DNA of 64,000 bases. It comes from Sphingomonas aurea (GTDB lineage: Bacteria > Pseudomonadota > Alphaproteobacteria > Sphingomonadales > Sphingomonadaceae). The translations under genes were made by a program, and so were the position numbers. The stretch spans positions 62,001-126,000 of the forward strand of contig NZ_JAUUDS010000001.1 of NCBI RefSeq assembly GCF_030678875.1, in the 5' to 3' direction. Below are positions 23,806 through 32,953 of this stretch, in pieces. The stretch's first letter is position 1, and every line of letters begins with the position of its first letter. The notes below the pieces were generated by a model. It saw only the letters and a list, made by a program, of their open reading frames with translations, was not told the origin of the DNA and made no database searches.

Positions 23806-24197
23806 TAAGTCATTGATCGGACGTGGTGATGCCTACTCGTCGTTGCGGAATCAGTTGATTCGCAAACGGCTGTAACAGCGATCCCAATTTGGAACATTGC
23901 TCACCTGCCGCTTTGACGGATGGCCGGGACATCTGGTCATGATGGCAAGTCATGATACTGCAAAAACAGCATTTTACTGCATTAACCAAAAGCAGAATGC
24001 CGTTTTGGTGTTGATGTATAAAATGTCACAATTGAATATGGGACATTGTTGCGATTGACCGTCTTCATGCCGCCGAATATTTCTAATTCACAGGCTACCA
24101 AATGCTCTCGGCGTAAGATCGTAGCTGCGGATAGCATGTCAAGATTCTCATCATCGAATCTGGCTTTGTAGAATTAGTTAATGAAGGGGCGTGTATT
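23806..24197. other. AT-richer gap upstream of the PEP-CTERM gene
   Basis: These 392 bases contain no ORF I can support and are clearly more AT-rich than the rest of the window. They hold the GANTC palindrome described separately, an imperfect inverted repeat (23961-23980 with 23992-24007), a shorter one (aatgtc 24022-24027 with gacatt 24042-24047), and a TATAAA-like stretch near 24017 that could be a -10. The gap is best read as a long regulatory region for the gene at 24198, possibly with remnants of lost sequence. Confidence 0.5.
23843..23865. promoter_or_regulatory. Palindrome with two GANTC methylation sites
   Basis: The imperfect palindrome pairs ttgcg(g)aatca with tgattcgcaa and contains GAATC at 23848-23852 and GATTC at 23857-23861. 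GANTC is the target of the CcrM methylase, and methylated GANTC sites recruit GcrA, whose gene is at 33863. It lies just after uvrC and 330 bases before the PEP-CTERM gene. Confidence 0.4.
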
Positions 24198-24932
24198 ATG
24201 AAGAAGATCGCTTTCGCCGTTGCCGCCATGACTGTCGCTGCGGCTGCACCTGCTTCGGCAGCGAACCTGAACCTGGTTACCAATGGCGGGTTCGAGTCGA
24301 CCACGACGACCTCGTCGACCGGCAACTTCCAGATCGGCAACGCCGGCACCGTTGCGGGCTGGACGTCGACCGGTGGCTACAACCTGCTGTTCAACGCCGC
24401 CAACGCCACGACCGGCAACGCCGCGGGCACCTATGCCTACACCAACAAGGAAAAGATGTGGGCCGCCAATGCCAGCTCGCAGGGCGGCAACTTCCTGGCG
24501 CTGGACGGCGACTCCACGGCGCGCGGTGCGGTCCAGCAGGTCATCAACGGCCTGACGATCGGCCAGCAGTATCTGCTGACCTTCGAGTGGGGCGCGGGCC
24601 AGCTGCAGAGCCGTGATGGCGCGACGACCGAGCAGCTGCTGGTCGGCTTCGGCAACGACTCGTTCAGCACCACCATCCTGAACAATGTCAGCCACGGCTT
24701 CACCGGCTGGAACACCGTGTCGCGCACCTTTACCGCGACCAGCACCAGCCAGGTCCTGTCGTTCCTGTCGATCGGCACGCCCAACGGCCTGCCGCCGATC
24801 GCCACCCTCGACAACGTCGCGATGACCGCCGTGCCCGAGCCCGCCACCTGGGCCATGATGCTCGTCGGCTTCGCGATGGTCGGCGCAACCGCCCGTTATC
24901 GCCGTCGTAACACCAAGGCGGCTATCGCCTGA
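24198..24932 (+). CDS. PEPxxWA-CTERM anchored surface protein
   Basis: A 244-residue exported protein. It has a signal peptide (MKKIAFAVAAMTVAAAAPASA), a Thr/Ser/Asn/Gly-rich beta-sandwich-like body beginning LVTNGGFES, and the terminal sorting signal VPEPATWAMMLVGFAMVG plus ARYRRR. The signal is recognised by an exosortase, so the protein is processed and anchored or secreted with exopolysaccharide. No exosortase is in this window. A strong terminator follows at 24971, so it is monocistronic. Confidence 0.92.
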   Translation: MKKIAFAVAAMTVAAAAPASAANLNLVTNGGFESTTTTSSTGNFQIGNAGTVAGWTSTGGYNLLFNAANATTGNAAGTYAYTNKEKMWAANASSQGGNFLALDGDSTARGAVQQVINGLTIGQQYLLTFEWGAGQLQSRDGATTEQLLVGFGNDSFSTTILNNVSHGFTGWNTVSRTFTATSTSQVLSFLSIGTPNGLPPIATLDNVAMTAVPEPATWAMMLVGFAMVGATARYRRRNTKAAIA

Positions 24933-24970
24933 CCGAAGACGATGGCCGGCACTCTGCCGATCATGTGATC

Positions 24971-25004
24971 GCCGCCCCCTCCCGCTTGGAAGGGGGCGGC
25001 TTTT
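24971..25004 (+). terminator. Rho-independent terminator
   Basis: A perfect 10-bp stem (gccgccccct with agggggcggc), a 10-base loop and a TTTT tail, 38 bases after the PEP-CTERM stop. Confidence 0.9.
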
Positions 25005-25022
25005 GCGCAAGTGGATGCATCG

Positions 25023-25871
25023 ATGACGCTCGCGGAACTGTTGGTGAATGTCGGCCGGCTGACGATCTGGCTGGTGATCCTGACGCTGGTCTTCGCGCCC
25101 ATGGAAAAGCTGTTCGCGCTGCGCCAGCGCGAGGGGCGACGCCGCATTCTGGCCGATCTCGGCTATTTCTACCTGAACGGCCTGACCCCCGCACTGCTGC
25201 TGGCGGCGCCGCTCGCGCTGGTGTCGACGCTGGTCACCGCGGTGACCCCCGTCGCCTATACCCAGATGATAGCCGCGCTGCCGCTATGGTTCGCCATCCC
25301 GATCGGCCTGGTGGTGGCGGATATCGGCTCCTATTTCGCGCATCGCTGGTGCCATCGCTCGCCCTATCTATGGCAGTTCCATGCCATCCATCACACGCCC
25401 GAGCACATGGACTGGCTGGTCAATACGCGCGCCCATCCGGTGGACATCCTGGTCACCCGATTGGGCGGGCTGGTGCCGCTCTATCTCCTGGGATTGGGCG
25501 GGGCGGGGGCGAAAGGCGGGATGATCCCGGTGATCGTCACGCTGGTCGGCACCTTCTGGTCTTTCCTGGTCCATGCCAATGTCCGCTGGCGGTTCGGGCC
25601 GCTGGAGCACCTGATCGCGACACCCGCCTTCCACCATTGGCATCACACCAATGACGAGCATCGCGACCGCAACTTCGCGGCGACGCTGCCGGTGATCGAC
25701 CGCATCTTCGGCACCCTGCACCTGCCCGATCACTATCCACCGGTGTACGGCATCGACTACCCGGTCGCTCCTGCGTTGCATGACGAGCTGATCCGTCCCT
25801 TCATTCCGGAGCGGACGCGCGCCCAGGCCGACCCGTCAAAGCCCGCGGTGATCGGCGGCGATCCCGTCTGA
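25023..25871 (+). CDS. Sterol desaturase / fatty acid hydroxylase family protein
   Basis: A 282-residue integral membrane di-iron oxygenase. The histidine clusters of the superfamily are complete: [14 protein letters not shown] and [10 protein letters not shown], set between about four membrane helices. Substrates in the family include sterols, carotenoids, fatty acids and ceramides; in sphingomonads a lipid or carotenoid hydroxylase is plausible but the substrate is not readable. ATG 25023 is preferred; GTG 25011 adds four residues. It is in line with recO downstream. Confidence 0.9.
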   Translation: MTLAELLVNVGRLTIWLVILTLVFAPMEKLFALRQREGRRRILADLGYFYLNGLTPALLLAAPLALVSTLVTAVTPVAYTQMIAALPLWFAIPIGLVVADIGSYFAHRWCHRSPYLWQFHAIHHTPEHMDWLVNTRAHPVDILVTRLGGLVPLYLLGLGGAGAKGGMIPVIVTLVGTFWSFLVHANVRWRFGPLEHLIATPAFHHWHHTNDEHRDRNFAATLPVIDRIFGTLHLPDHYPPVYGIDYPVAPALHDELIRPFIPERTRAQADPSKPAVIGGDPV

Positions 25872-25917
25872 CCCGTCGCCGCTTGCGGAGGCTGTCCTCC
25901 CGGCCGACATAAGGGCG

Positions 25918-26649
25918 ATGCAGCTGGTCGCCGATGCCATCGTCCTTTCGGTTCGCGCGCACGGTGAACATGGCTGCGTGGTGCGCGCGTTGACCCCCCA
26001 TGACGGCGTCCATCCCGGTTACGTCCGCGGCGGCCGGTCGCGCCAGCTGCGTCCTGTCCTGCAACCCGGTAACGCGATCCGCGCCGCGTGGCGCGCCCGC
26101 ACGCCCGAGCAACTGGCCGCCCTGACCGTCGAGCCGCTCCACAGCCGCGCCGCTCTCCATGCCGAGCCGCTGGCGGCGGCGGCGATCGAATGGCTGACCG
26201 CGCTGGTCGCGGCGGCGCTGCCGGAGGCGCAGCCCTATCCGCGCCTCTATGCCGGGATGGACGGCGTGCTGCGCGCGATCGAGGCCGCCCCGGCCGCGCG
26301 GGGATGGGCAGGGGCGCTGGTCCGGTTCGAGCTGCTGCTGCTCGCCGAGCTGGGCTTCGGCCTCGATCTCGACCGCTGCGTCGTCACCGGTGGCGAAGCG
26401 GATCTGGCTTATGTCAGCCCGCGTAGCGGCGGCGCGGTGTCTCGCGCCGCGGCGGGCGGATATGAGCGCCAGCTGCTCGCCCTGCCGACATTCCTGCGAG
26501 AAGGCGGGGCGGCGACGGGCAGCGATCTGGTCGACGGCTTGCGCCTGACCGGACATTTCCTGGCGCGCGACATCCTGACCGACCGTCGCGCCGCGCCGCT
26601 CGCCGCGCGCGAGCGGCTGGTGGAGCGGCTGAAGAGAGCGGTTGCGTGA
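25918..26649 (+). CDS. recO: DNA repair protein RecO
   Basis: A 243-residue recombination mediator that helps load RecA on SSB-coated DNA. It has the N-terminal OB fold ([21 protein letters not shown]) and the helical C-terminal part with [22 protein letters not shown] followed by [11 protein letters not shown], as in alphaproteobacterial RecO. The zinc cysteines are reduced, as is common. leuB starts 27 bases later. Confidence 0.94.
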   Translation: MQLVADAIVLSVRAHGEHGCVVRALTPHDGVHPGYVRGGRSRQLRPVLQPGNAIRAAWRARTPEQLAALTVEPLHSRAALHAEPLAAAAIEWLTALVAAALPEAQPYPRLYAGMDGVLRAIEAAPAARGWAGALVRFELLLLAELGFGLDLDRCVVTGGEADLAYVSPRSGGAVSRAAAGGYERQLLALPTFLREGGAATGSDLVDGLRLTGHFLARDILTDRRAAPLAARERLVERLKRAVA

Positions 26650-26676
26650 TCCCGCCTTGCCCGGCAAGGGGCGGCC

Positions 26677-27735
26677 ATGACCATGATCGCCCTGCTCGCC
26701 GGTGACGGCATCGGACCCGAAGTCGTCGCCGCCGCCCGCCGGGTGCTGGACGTGGTCGCGCCCGACCTGACTTATGAAGAGGGGCTGGTCGGCGGCGCGG
26801 CCTACCGGGCGCAGGGTCATCCCTTGCCGCCCGAGACGCTGGATCTTGCGCACCGGGCGGACGCGATATTGTTCGGCGCGGTCGGCGATCCTGCCTTCGA
26901 CGCGCTGGAGCGGGCGATGCGCCCCGAGCAGGCCATCCTCGGCCTGCGCAAGTCGCTGAAGCTGTTCGCCAACCTGCGCCCTGCGCGGTTGTTCCAGGGG
27001 CTGGAGGATGCCTCTGCCCTGAAGCCGGAGATCGCGCGCCGCATCGATCTGGTGATCGTCCGCGAGCTGGTCGGCGACGTCTATTTCGGCGACAAGGGCC
27101 GCGGCTTCACCAGCACCGGGCTGCGCGAGGGCCACGACCTGATGCGTTACGACGAGGTCGAGGTCGCACGGATCGCGCGGGTCGGCTTCGAGACGGCGCG
27201 CACCCGCCAGCGGCGGCTGCTGTCTGTCGACAAGGCCAACGTGCTCGAAACCTCGCAACTTTGGCGCGACGTGGTGAACGAGGTCGCGCGCGACTATCCC
27301 GATGTCGCCCTGTCGCACATGTATGTCGATAATGCCGCGATGCAGCTGGTCCGCGATCCCGGCCAATTCGATACGATCGTTACGGGCAATCTGTTCGGCG
27401 ACATCCTGTCGGATCAGGCGTCGATGTGCGCGGGGTCGATCGGCATGTTGCCCTCCGCCGCGCTGAACCATGAGAGCAAGGGGCTGTATGAGCCGATCCA
27501 CGGCTCCGCGCCCGACATCGCCGGGCAGGGCAAGGCCAACCCTTGCGCCACGATCCTGTCGGCGGCGATGATGCTGCGCCACTCGCTGGATCGCCCCGAT
27601 GCGGCGGACCGGATCGAGGCGGCGGTGGCCGCGACGATCGCCGGCGGCGCGAGGACCGCCGATCTGGGCGGCAACCTGTCGACCGACGCGATGACGCAAG
27701 GCGTGCTGGCGACGCTGGAGACTGCCGCCGGGTGA
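26677..27735 (+). CDS. leuB: 3-isopropylmalate dehydrogenase
   Basis: A 352-residue NAD-dependent decarboxylating dehydrogenase of leucine synthesis. The N-terminus [14 protein letters not shown] and the metal/NAD region [24 protein letters not shown] are diagnostic, as is the substrate loop [15 protein letters not shown]. It overlaps the following glycosyltransferase by four bases. leuCD are not nearby, so the pathway is split. Confidence 0.97.
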   Translation: MTMIALLAGDGIGPEVVAAARRVLDVVAPDLTYEEGLVGGAAYRAQGHPLPPETLDLAHRADAILFGAVGDPAFDALERAMRPEQAILGLRKSLKLFANLRPARLFQGLEDASALKPEIARRIDLVIVRELVGDVYFGDKGRGFTSTGLREGHDLMRYDEVEVARIARVGFETARTRQRRLLSVDKANVLETSQLWRDVVNEVARDYPDVALSHMYVDNAAMQLVRDPGQFDTIVTGNLFGDILSDQASMCAGSIGMLPSAALNHESKGLYEPIHGSAPDIAGQGKANPCATILSAAMMLRHSLDRPDAADRIEAAVAATIAGGARTADLGGNLSTDAMTQGVLATLETAAG

Positions 27736-28832
27736 CCGGGCTGCTCGACCTGGCGGTCGTCGTCCCGACCTTCAACGAGCGGGACAATGTCGCGACGCTG
27801 GTCGCGCGGCTCGACCAGGCGTTGGGCGGGCGGCGCTGGGAAGTGATCTTCGTCGACGACGATAGCCCGGACGGGACCGCCGACGCCGTCCGCGACCTCG
27901 GCCGGGTCGACGCCCGCGTGCGCGTGATCCAGCGGATCGGGCGGCGGGGGCTGTCGTCGGCCTGTGTCGAGGGGATGTGTGCGACTGCGGCGCCGCTGGT
28001 CGCGGTGATCGACGGCGACCTTCAGCATGACGAGACGCTGCTGCCGCAGATGGCGGCGCTGCTGGTCGACGATCCGGCGCTGGAGCTGGTGGTCGGATCG
28101 CGCTTCATGGCAGGGGGCGGCACCGGCGCGTGGGACCGCGACCGGGTGAGCAAGTCGGCACTCGCCACCCGCCTGTCGCGCCGCGTGCTGAAGGCAGAGC
28201 TGAGCGACCCGATGAGCGGTTTCTTCATGATCCGCACGGCCGTGCTGCGCCAGGTCGCGCCGCTGCTGTCGGCGATCGGGTTCAAGATCCTGCTCGACAT
28301 CATGACCGCGCGGGCACGGCCGCTGGTGTTCGCCGAGCTTCCCTATACGTTTCGCATCCGGACGGCAGGGGAGAGCAAGCTCGATCACGTCGTCGCGATG
28401 GAATATCTGATCGCCCTCTACGACCGTCGGTTCGGCCGGTTCGTGCCGGTGCGCTTCGCGATGTTCTCCGCGATCGGCGCGCTGGGCGTGGGGTTGCACA
28501 TGGCGGTGCTGTCGCTGCTCTATGTGGCGGCGGGGGCATCGTTCCTGGCCGCGCAGATCGTCGCGACGGTGGTGGCGATGACCGGCAATTTCCTGCTCAA
28601 CAACACGCTGACCTATCGCGACCGGCGGCTGCGCGGATGGCGGCAGCTGGTCGATGGCTGGGTGTCGTTCTGCCTGGTCTGCTCGGTCGGGGCCGCCGCC
28701 AACATCGGCGTCGCCGCCTTTCTTCACGACGTGCGCGAGGGGGCCTGGGCGGCGTCGGCGCTGGCCGGGGTACTGGTCGGCGCGGTGTGGAATTACGCGC
28801 TGTCGTCGCGCTTCACCTGGGGCCGTTACTAG
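27732..28832 (+). CDS. Polyprenol-phosphate glycosyltransferase with GtrA-like domain
   Basis: A 366-residue protein of two parts. The first 235 residues form a GT2 domain of the dolichol-phosphate mannose synthase type ([32 protein letters not shown]). The rest is a four-helix GtrA-like membrane domain ([31 protein letters not shown]). It probably makes polyprenyl-phosphate-sugar and helps flip it. It ends tail to tail with a membrane glycosyltransferase that could use this lipid-linked sugar. The GTG start overlaps the leuB stop. Confidence 0.9.
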   Translation: MTGLLDLAVVVPTFNERDNVATLVARLDQALGGRRWEVIFVDDDSPDGTADAVRDLGRVDARVRVIQRIGRRGLSSACVEGMCATAAPLVAVIDGDLQHDETLLPQMAALLVDDPALELVVGSRFMAGGGTGAWDRDRVSKSALATRLSRRVLKAELSDPMSGFFMIRTAVLRQVAPLLSAIGFKILLDIMTARARPLVFAELPYTFRIRTAGESKLDHVVAMEYLIALYDRRFGRFVPVRFAMFSAIGALGVGLHMAVLSLLYVAAGASFLAAQIVATVVAMTGNFLLNNTLTYRDRRLRGWRQLVDGWVSFCLVCSVGAAANIGVAAFLHDVREGAWAASALAGVLVGAVWNYALSSRFTWGRY

Positions 28833-30064
28833 GCCCAGGTCGAGAACCACATCCATTTCGTAAACGCCCGCGGTCCGGACAAGGGTGCGGCGGCAAGGAT
28901 CGGGTAGAAGTGGATGAACAGCCCGAAGGCGAGCATCAGGAACGCCTCGTCCCAGCCGCCCAGCCGCCTGCGCCAATGATCGAACGCCACCGCGATGGCG
29001 ATGGCCAGCCAGATGCTCGGCAGGTAGTAGTAATAGAAGAAGCCGAGCGACTTGGGGATCGCCGACCAGATCGCAAAGCCCCCGATCCACAGCCCCGCCG
29101 CCGCGCCCAGCCGCACGTCGCGGGTGCGCAGCCAGCCGACCACGCACGCCGCCACCGCGACCAGCCCGCCCCACATTACCGCCGGGTTGCCGACCAGCAG
29201 GATACCGCGCTGGGCGCCGTCCACCACCTCGTACAGATACCAGATCGGCCGGCGGTCGAGCGGCCAGCTCCACCAGGGCGACTGATAGACGTGCGGCGGC
29301 AGCACCTGCACCTGCTGGCGGTACATGGTCAGCTGGAACGGGATCAGCGTGCGCAGGCTCAGCGGCTCGCTGGCGTAGAAGAAGGCGGGCGCGAAGGTCA
29401 GCAGGTAGGTAGCGATGCTGACTGCGCCGAGCAGCGCCAGTGCCGGCACCACCGCCAGGCCGCGCCAGCGATCGGGCCGCCCGCGCTTCAGCAGGATCAG
29501 CGCGACGCCGGCGAACGCGACATAGGGTGCCGCGGTCCACTTGCACGCCGTCGCCAGCCCCAGCAGCACCGCGCCCGCGATCCAGCGCCGCCACACCTGC
29601 CGCCCCGTGCCGCGCATCGCCCATAATAGGCAGGCGGCACCGGTGACGACGAAGCCGGCCATGAACCCGTCCAGCATCGCGATCCGCGCCTGGACGAACA
29701 CGGTGAACCCGGCGATTACCGTCATCGCGCCCATCGCCGCCGGCCGCAGCCGGCCAAGGCCCAGCCACAGGATCGCGAACACCCCGACCACCACCGTCGT
29801 CCCCGCCAGCGTCGACAGCGCGCGCCAGCCGAGCGGACCGTCGCCGAAGATCAGCATGCCGCCTGCGATCAATGCCTTGGCGAGCAGCGGATGCTCGATA
29901 TTCGCGGGGCCTGCCAACGCCAGCAGCTTGCGCGCGGCGGGGACGTAATGGACCTCGTCGAACACCAAGACGTGCGGCACCGTCAGCCGCCACGCGAACA
30001 GCAGCTCGGCGAACAGGCCGATCAGCAATGCCAGGGGCAGGGGGCGGCGGAGGAGTGCGGGCAC
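28829..30064 (-). CDS. GT39/PMT-type membrane mannosyltransferase
   Basis: A 411-residue protein with about ten membrane helices. The first periplasmic loop holds FDEVHYVPAARKLL and the next HPLLAKALI, the Asp-Glu and His-Pro signatures of protein O-mannosyltransferases (PMT, GT39). It would move a sugar from a polyprenyl-phosphate donor to an exported protein. The donor may be made by the convergent gene at 27732, whose stop it overlaps by four bases. The GTG at 30064 is chosen because the upstream extension is antisense to metZ. Confidence 0.88.
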   Translation of the reverse strand: MPALLRRPLPLALLIGLFAELLFAWRLTVPHVLVFDEVHYVPAARKLLALAGPANIEHPLLAKALIAGGMLIFGDGPLGWRALSTLAGTTVVVGVFAILWLGLGRLRPAAMGAMTVIAGFTVFVQARIAMLDGFMAGFVVTGAACLLWAMRGTGRQVWRRWIAGAVLLGLATACKWTAAPYVAFAGVALILLKRGRPDRWRGLAVVPALALLGAVSIATYLLTFAPAFFYASEPLSLRTLIPFQLTMYRQQVQVLPPHVYQSPWWSWPLDRRPIWYLYEVVDGAQRGILLVGNPAVMWGGLVAVAACVVGWLRTRDVRLGAAAGLWIGGFAIWSAIPKSLGFFYYYYLPSIWLAIAIAVAFDHWRRRLGGWDEAFLMLAFGLFIHFYPILAAAPLSGPRAFTKWMWFSTWA

Positions 30065-30131
30065 GGATCGGTCTTGTTCCCGTTTCGCGCCTCCCTTGCA
30101 AGGGCGCGGCGGAGGGGGCAAAGCGCGGCGC

Positions 30132-31340
30132 ATGAAGCGCAAGACCGGCCAGGATCGTTCGATCACCTCCACCTGGAAGCCCGCGACGCAGGCGATCCGC
30201 GGCGGCACCGCCCGCTCGGAATATGGCGAGACGTCGGAGGCGCTGTTCCTGACCTCCGGCTATGCCTATGACTGTGCCGGCGACGCGGCGGCCAGGTTCG
30301 CGGGCGAGCAGGCCGGCATGACCTATTCACGGCTCCAGAACCCCACGGTCGAGATGCTGGAGGAGCGGATCGCCCTGCTCGAGGGCGCAGAGGCGTGCCG
30401 GACGATGGCGAGCGGCATGGCCGCGATGACCGCGGCGCTGCTGTGTCAGTTGCAGGCCGGCGACCATCTGGTCGGCGGCCGCGCCGCGTTCGGGTCGTGC
30501 CGCTGGCTGACCGACACGCTGCTGCCCAAGTTCGGCATCGCCACCACCGTGGTCGATGCGCGCGATCCGCAAGCGTTCCTCGACGCGGTAAAGCCCGAGA
30601 CCAAGGTCTTCTTCTTCGAGACGCCGGCCAACCCGACGATGGATGTCGCCGATCTGGCCGCGGTGTGCGGCATCGCGCGCGAGCGCGGCATCACGACGGT
30701 GGTCGACAACGCCTTCGCCACCCCGGCGCTGCAACGCCCGATGGAGTTCGGCGCGGACGTGGTCGCCTATTCGGCGACCAAGATGATGGACGGGCAGGGC
30801 CGGGTGCTGGCGGGTGCGGTGTGCGGCACGCGCGACTGGATCGACAACACGCTCCTTCCCTTCACCCGCAACACCGGGCCGACGCTGTCGCCGTTCAACG
30901 CCTGGGTGGTGCTGAAGGGGCTGGAGACGCTGGACCTGCGCATCCGCCGCCAGTCGGAGAACTCGGTCAGGGTCGGTCGTTTCCTGGAAGGCCGCGTGCC
31001 GCGCGTGCTGCACCCCGGCCTGCCCAGCCATCCGCAGCACGAGCTGGCGATGCGGCAGATGGCGGCCGCCGGCCCGATCTTCGCGTTCGAGGTCGATGGC
31101 GGGCGCGAGCAGGCGCACGCGCTGCTCGACGGGCTGGAGCTGGTTGATATCTCGAACAACATCGGCGACTCGCGGTCACTGATGACCCATCCCGCCTCCA
31201 CGACCCACAGCAGCGTCGCGCAGGACAAGCGCGAGGAGATGGGGATCGGTGAGGGGATGCTGCGCCTGAACGTCGGGCTGGAAGACGCCGACGACGTCAT
31301 CGCGGACCTCGACCGCGCGCTGACCGGCGTCGGGCTGTAG
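30132..31340 (+). CDS. metZ: O-succinylhomoserine sulfhydrylase
   Basis: A 402-residue PLP enzyme of the Cys/Met metabolism family that makes homocysteine directly from O-succinylhomoserine and sulfide. The PLP lysine is in SATKMMDGQGR, with GMAAMTAALL and SRLQNPT also in family register. The MetZ-type start TWKPATQAIRGGTARSEYGETSEALFLTSGY separates it from cystathionine synthases. ATG 30132 is the natural start. apaG follows six bases after the stop. Confidence 0.93.
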   Translation: MKRKTGQDRSITSTWKPATQAIRGGTARSEYGETSEALFLTSGYAYDCAGDAAARFAGEQAGMTYSRLQNPTVEMLEERIALLEGAEACRTMASGMAAMTAALLCQLQAGDHLVGGRAAFGSCRWLTDTLLPKFGIATTVVDARDPQAFLDAVKPETKVFFFETPANPTMDVADLAAVCGIARERGITTVVDNAFATPALQRPMEFGADVVAYSATKMMDGQGRVLAGAVCGTRDWIDNTLLPFTRNTGPTLSPFNAWVVLKGLETLDLRIRRQSENSVRVGRFLEGRVPRVLHPGLPSHPQHELAMRQMAAAGPIFAFEVDGGREQAHALLDGLELVDISNNIGDSRSLMTHPASTTHSSVAQDKREEMGIGEGMLRLNVGLEDADDVIADLDRALTGVGL

Positions 31341-31346
31341 GCCGCG

Positions 31347-31745
31347 ATGAAGGCGCTGTTTCCCCATGTCGCGACGACGGAGGGCGTGACCGTGCGCGTC
31401 TCGGTCAGCTATCTGGCGGAACAGTCGGAGCCGGCGCGCGGGCGCTGGTTCTGGGCCTATCACATCCGGCTGGAGAATGACGGCACGCAGGTGGTGCAAC
31501 TGCTGACCCGCCACTGGATCATTACCGACGGCCGCGGCGCGCGCCACTCGGTCGAGGGCGAGGGCGTGGTCGGCGAGCAGCCGCTGATCGAACCGGGGGC
31601 GAGCTTCGACTATGTTTCGGGCTGCCCGCTCGCGACGCCGACGGGGGCGATGCAGGGCAGCTATCGCATGATCGCCGAGGATGGCACCACGTTTGACGTG
31701 ACCATCCCCCGCTTCGCACTGGTCGCGCCGGCGGTGGCGCAGTGA
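31347..31745 (+). CDS. apaG: ApaG (Co2+/Mg2+ efflux-associated) protein
   Basis: A 132-residue beta-sandwich protein of the ApaG family (VSVSYLAEQS, FWAYHIRLEN, QLLTRHWIITDG, GEQPLIEPGASFDYVSGCPL). The family is linked genetically to cobalt and magnesium homeostasis, but its biochemistry is unsettled. The metZ-apaG order is common in alphaproteobacteria. It overlaps the LysR gene by four bases. Confidence 0.95.
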   Translation: MKALFPHVATTEGVTVRVSVSYLAEQSEPARGRWFWAYHIRLENDGTQVVQLLTRHWIITDGRGARHSVEGEGVVGEQPLIEPGASFDYVSGCPLATPTGAMQGSYRMIAEDGTTFDVTIPRFALVAPAVAQ

Positions 31746-32530
31746 AGCGCACGCACCTGCCCCTGAACGGCCTGCGCGTGCTCGACGCGGCGGCGCGGCA
31801 CCTGTCCTTCACCCGCGCGGCGGACGAGCTGGCGGTGACCCCGGCGGCGGTTGGACAGCAGATCCGCGCGCTGGAGGACACGCTGGGTGTCGTGCTGTTC
31901 CGCCGCACGACGCGCGGGCTGGAGCTGACGCCGGAGGGCGAGGCGGGGCTTGCACCCTTGCGCGACGGCTTCCTCCAGTTCGAGGAGGCGGTGCGGGCGA
32001 TGCAGGCGGGCCAGTCGTCCAAGTCGCTGACCATCGCCGCGCCGCGCGACCTGACCGAGAAATGGCTGATGCCGCGCCTTGCCCGTATCGCGGCGAGTGA
32101 TCCCGAGCTGCGCTTCGTCCTGCTGTCGGCGGACGAGGAGGCGGACTTCACCCAGGCGAACCTCGACCTCGCGATCCGCTGGGGCGAGGGGCCGGGCGAG
32201 CATGAGGGCGAGGCGATCGAGTCGGAGGGGCTGGTAACGGTCGCGGCGTCCGTTGACGGCGCGGCGACGGCGATCGGCTGGCCGGGCGGGCCGGAGGACG
32301 CCTCCGCCCCCGTCCGGGTCGGCGATGCCGGTCTGGCCATCGATGCGGCGGCGGCGGGGCTGGGGCGCGCGACCGTGCCCGAACTGCTTGCCGCAGGCGA
32401 CCTCGCGACCGGGCGACTGGTCGCGCTGGGCGATCCGGTACCGTCGCGCCAGGGCTATTGGCTGGTCGCGCCGACGCCGCAGTGGCGGCAGAAGAAGGTG
32501 CGGGCGCTGGTCGAGGCGCTGGCGGGATAG
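31742..32530 (+). CDS. LysR-type transcriptional regulator (GcvA-like)
   Basis: A 262-residue regulator. The N-terminal winged helix (LNGLRVLDAAARHLSFTRAADELAVTPAAVGQQIRALE) is of the GcvA subgroup, followed by the effector domain from about residue 90. The effector domain is short (the whole protein is about 30-40 residues below the family norm). The GTG start overlaps the apaG stop. Because it is co-oriented and coupled to apaG, it may not regulate a divergent target as LysR proteins usually do. Confidence 0.9.
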   Translation: MKRTHLPLNGLRVLDAAARHLSFTRAADELAVTPAAVGQQIRALEDTLGVVLFRRTTRGLELTPEGEAGLAPLRDGFLQFEEAVRAMQAGQSSKSLTIAAPRDLTEKWLMPRLARIAASDPELRFVLLSADEEADFTQANLDLAIRWGEGPGEHEGEAIESEGLVTVAASVDGAATAIGWPGGPEDASAPVRVGDAGLAIDAAAAGLGRATVPELLAAGDLATGRLVALGDPVPSRQGYWLVAPTPQWRQKKVRALVEALAG

Positions 32531-32544
32531 GGGAGCCGATCGCG

Positions 32545-32949
32545 ATGCCCGGACTGCTGCTGAACATCGACGTTCCGGACATCGACGCGGGCATCGCCTT
32601 CTACACGGCGGCATTCGAACTGACGGTCGGGCGCCGGTTCGATGATGATTTCGTCGAGTTGCTGGGGCTGGAGGCGCCGCTCTTCCTCCTCGCCAAGCCG
32701 GCGGGTAGCGCCATCGCACCGGGTGGCAGCGAGACGCGCCGCTACTCGCGTCACTGGTCGCCGATCCATCCCGATATCGTGGTCGACGATCTCGACGCCG
32801 CGGTGACGCGGGCGGTTGCCGCCGGCGCGGTCGTGGAGAGCGCCGTCCGCGATGCGCCCTATGGCCGGATCGCGATGCTCGCCGATCCGTTCGGGCACGG
32901 CTTCTGCCTGATCGCCTTCAACGCCGCAGGATACGACGCGCTGACCTGA
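32545..32949 (+). CDS. VOC/glyoxalase superfamily protein
   Basis: A 134-residue vicinal-oxygen-chelate fold protein: two beta-alpha-beta-beta-beta units starting LLLNIDVPDIDAGIAFYTAAFEL and IHPDIVVDDLDAAVTRAVAAGA, ending ADPFGHGFCLIAF. Members include glyoxalases, dioxygenases and resistance proteins. The specific activity is not identifiable. It follows the LysR gene after 14 bases and converges on the ABC-2 permease. Confidence 0.88.
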   Translation: MPGLLLNIDVPDIDAGIAFYTAAFELTVGRRFDDDFVELLGLEAPLFLLAKPAGSAIAPGGSETRRYSRHWSPIHPDIVVDDLDAAVTRAVAAGAVVESAVRDAPYGRIAMLADPFGHGFCLIAFNAAGYDALT

Positions 32950-32953
32950 CCGG

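Noticed and set aside
23895..23925. EcfG promoter before the PEP-CTERM gene (GGAAC near 23892)
   Set aside because: At 16-17 bases downstream the sequence is not CGTT or GGTT, and the site is about 300 bases from the gene.
25801..27699. 632-codon minus-strand open frame over recO and leuB
   Set aside because: It is the opposite-strand shadow of two well-identified genes and has no recognisable domain.
27414..30101. 895-codon minus-strand open frame over leuB and the glycosyltransferase genes
   Set aside because: It is antisense to leuB and the GT2 gene and out of frame with the true minus-strand GT39 gene; it is rich in Arg, Asp, His and Gln as expected of a shadow.
30065..30131. SAM-II riboswitch before metZ
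   Set aside because: SAM-II leaders are common before met genes in alphaproteobacteria, but the gap is only 67 bases and the conserved core is absent.
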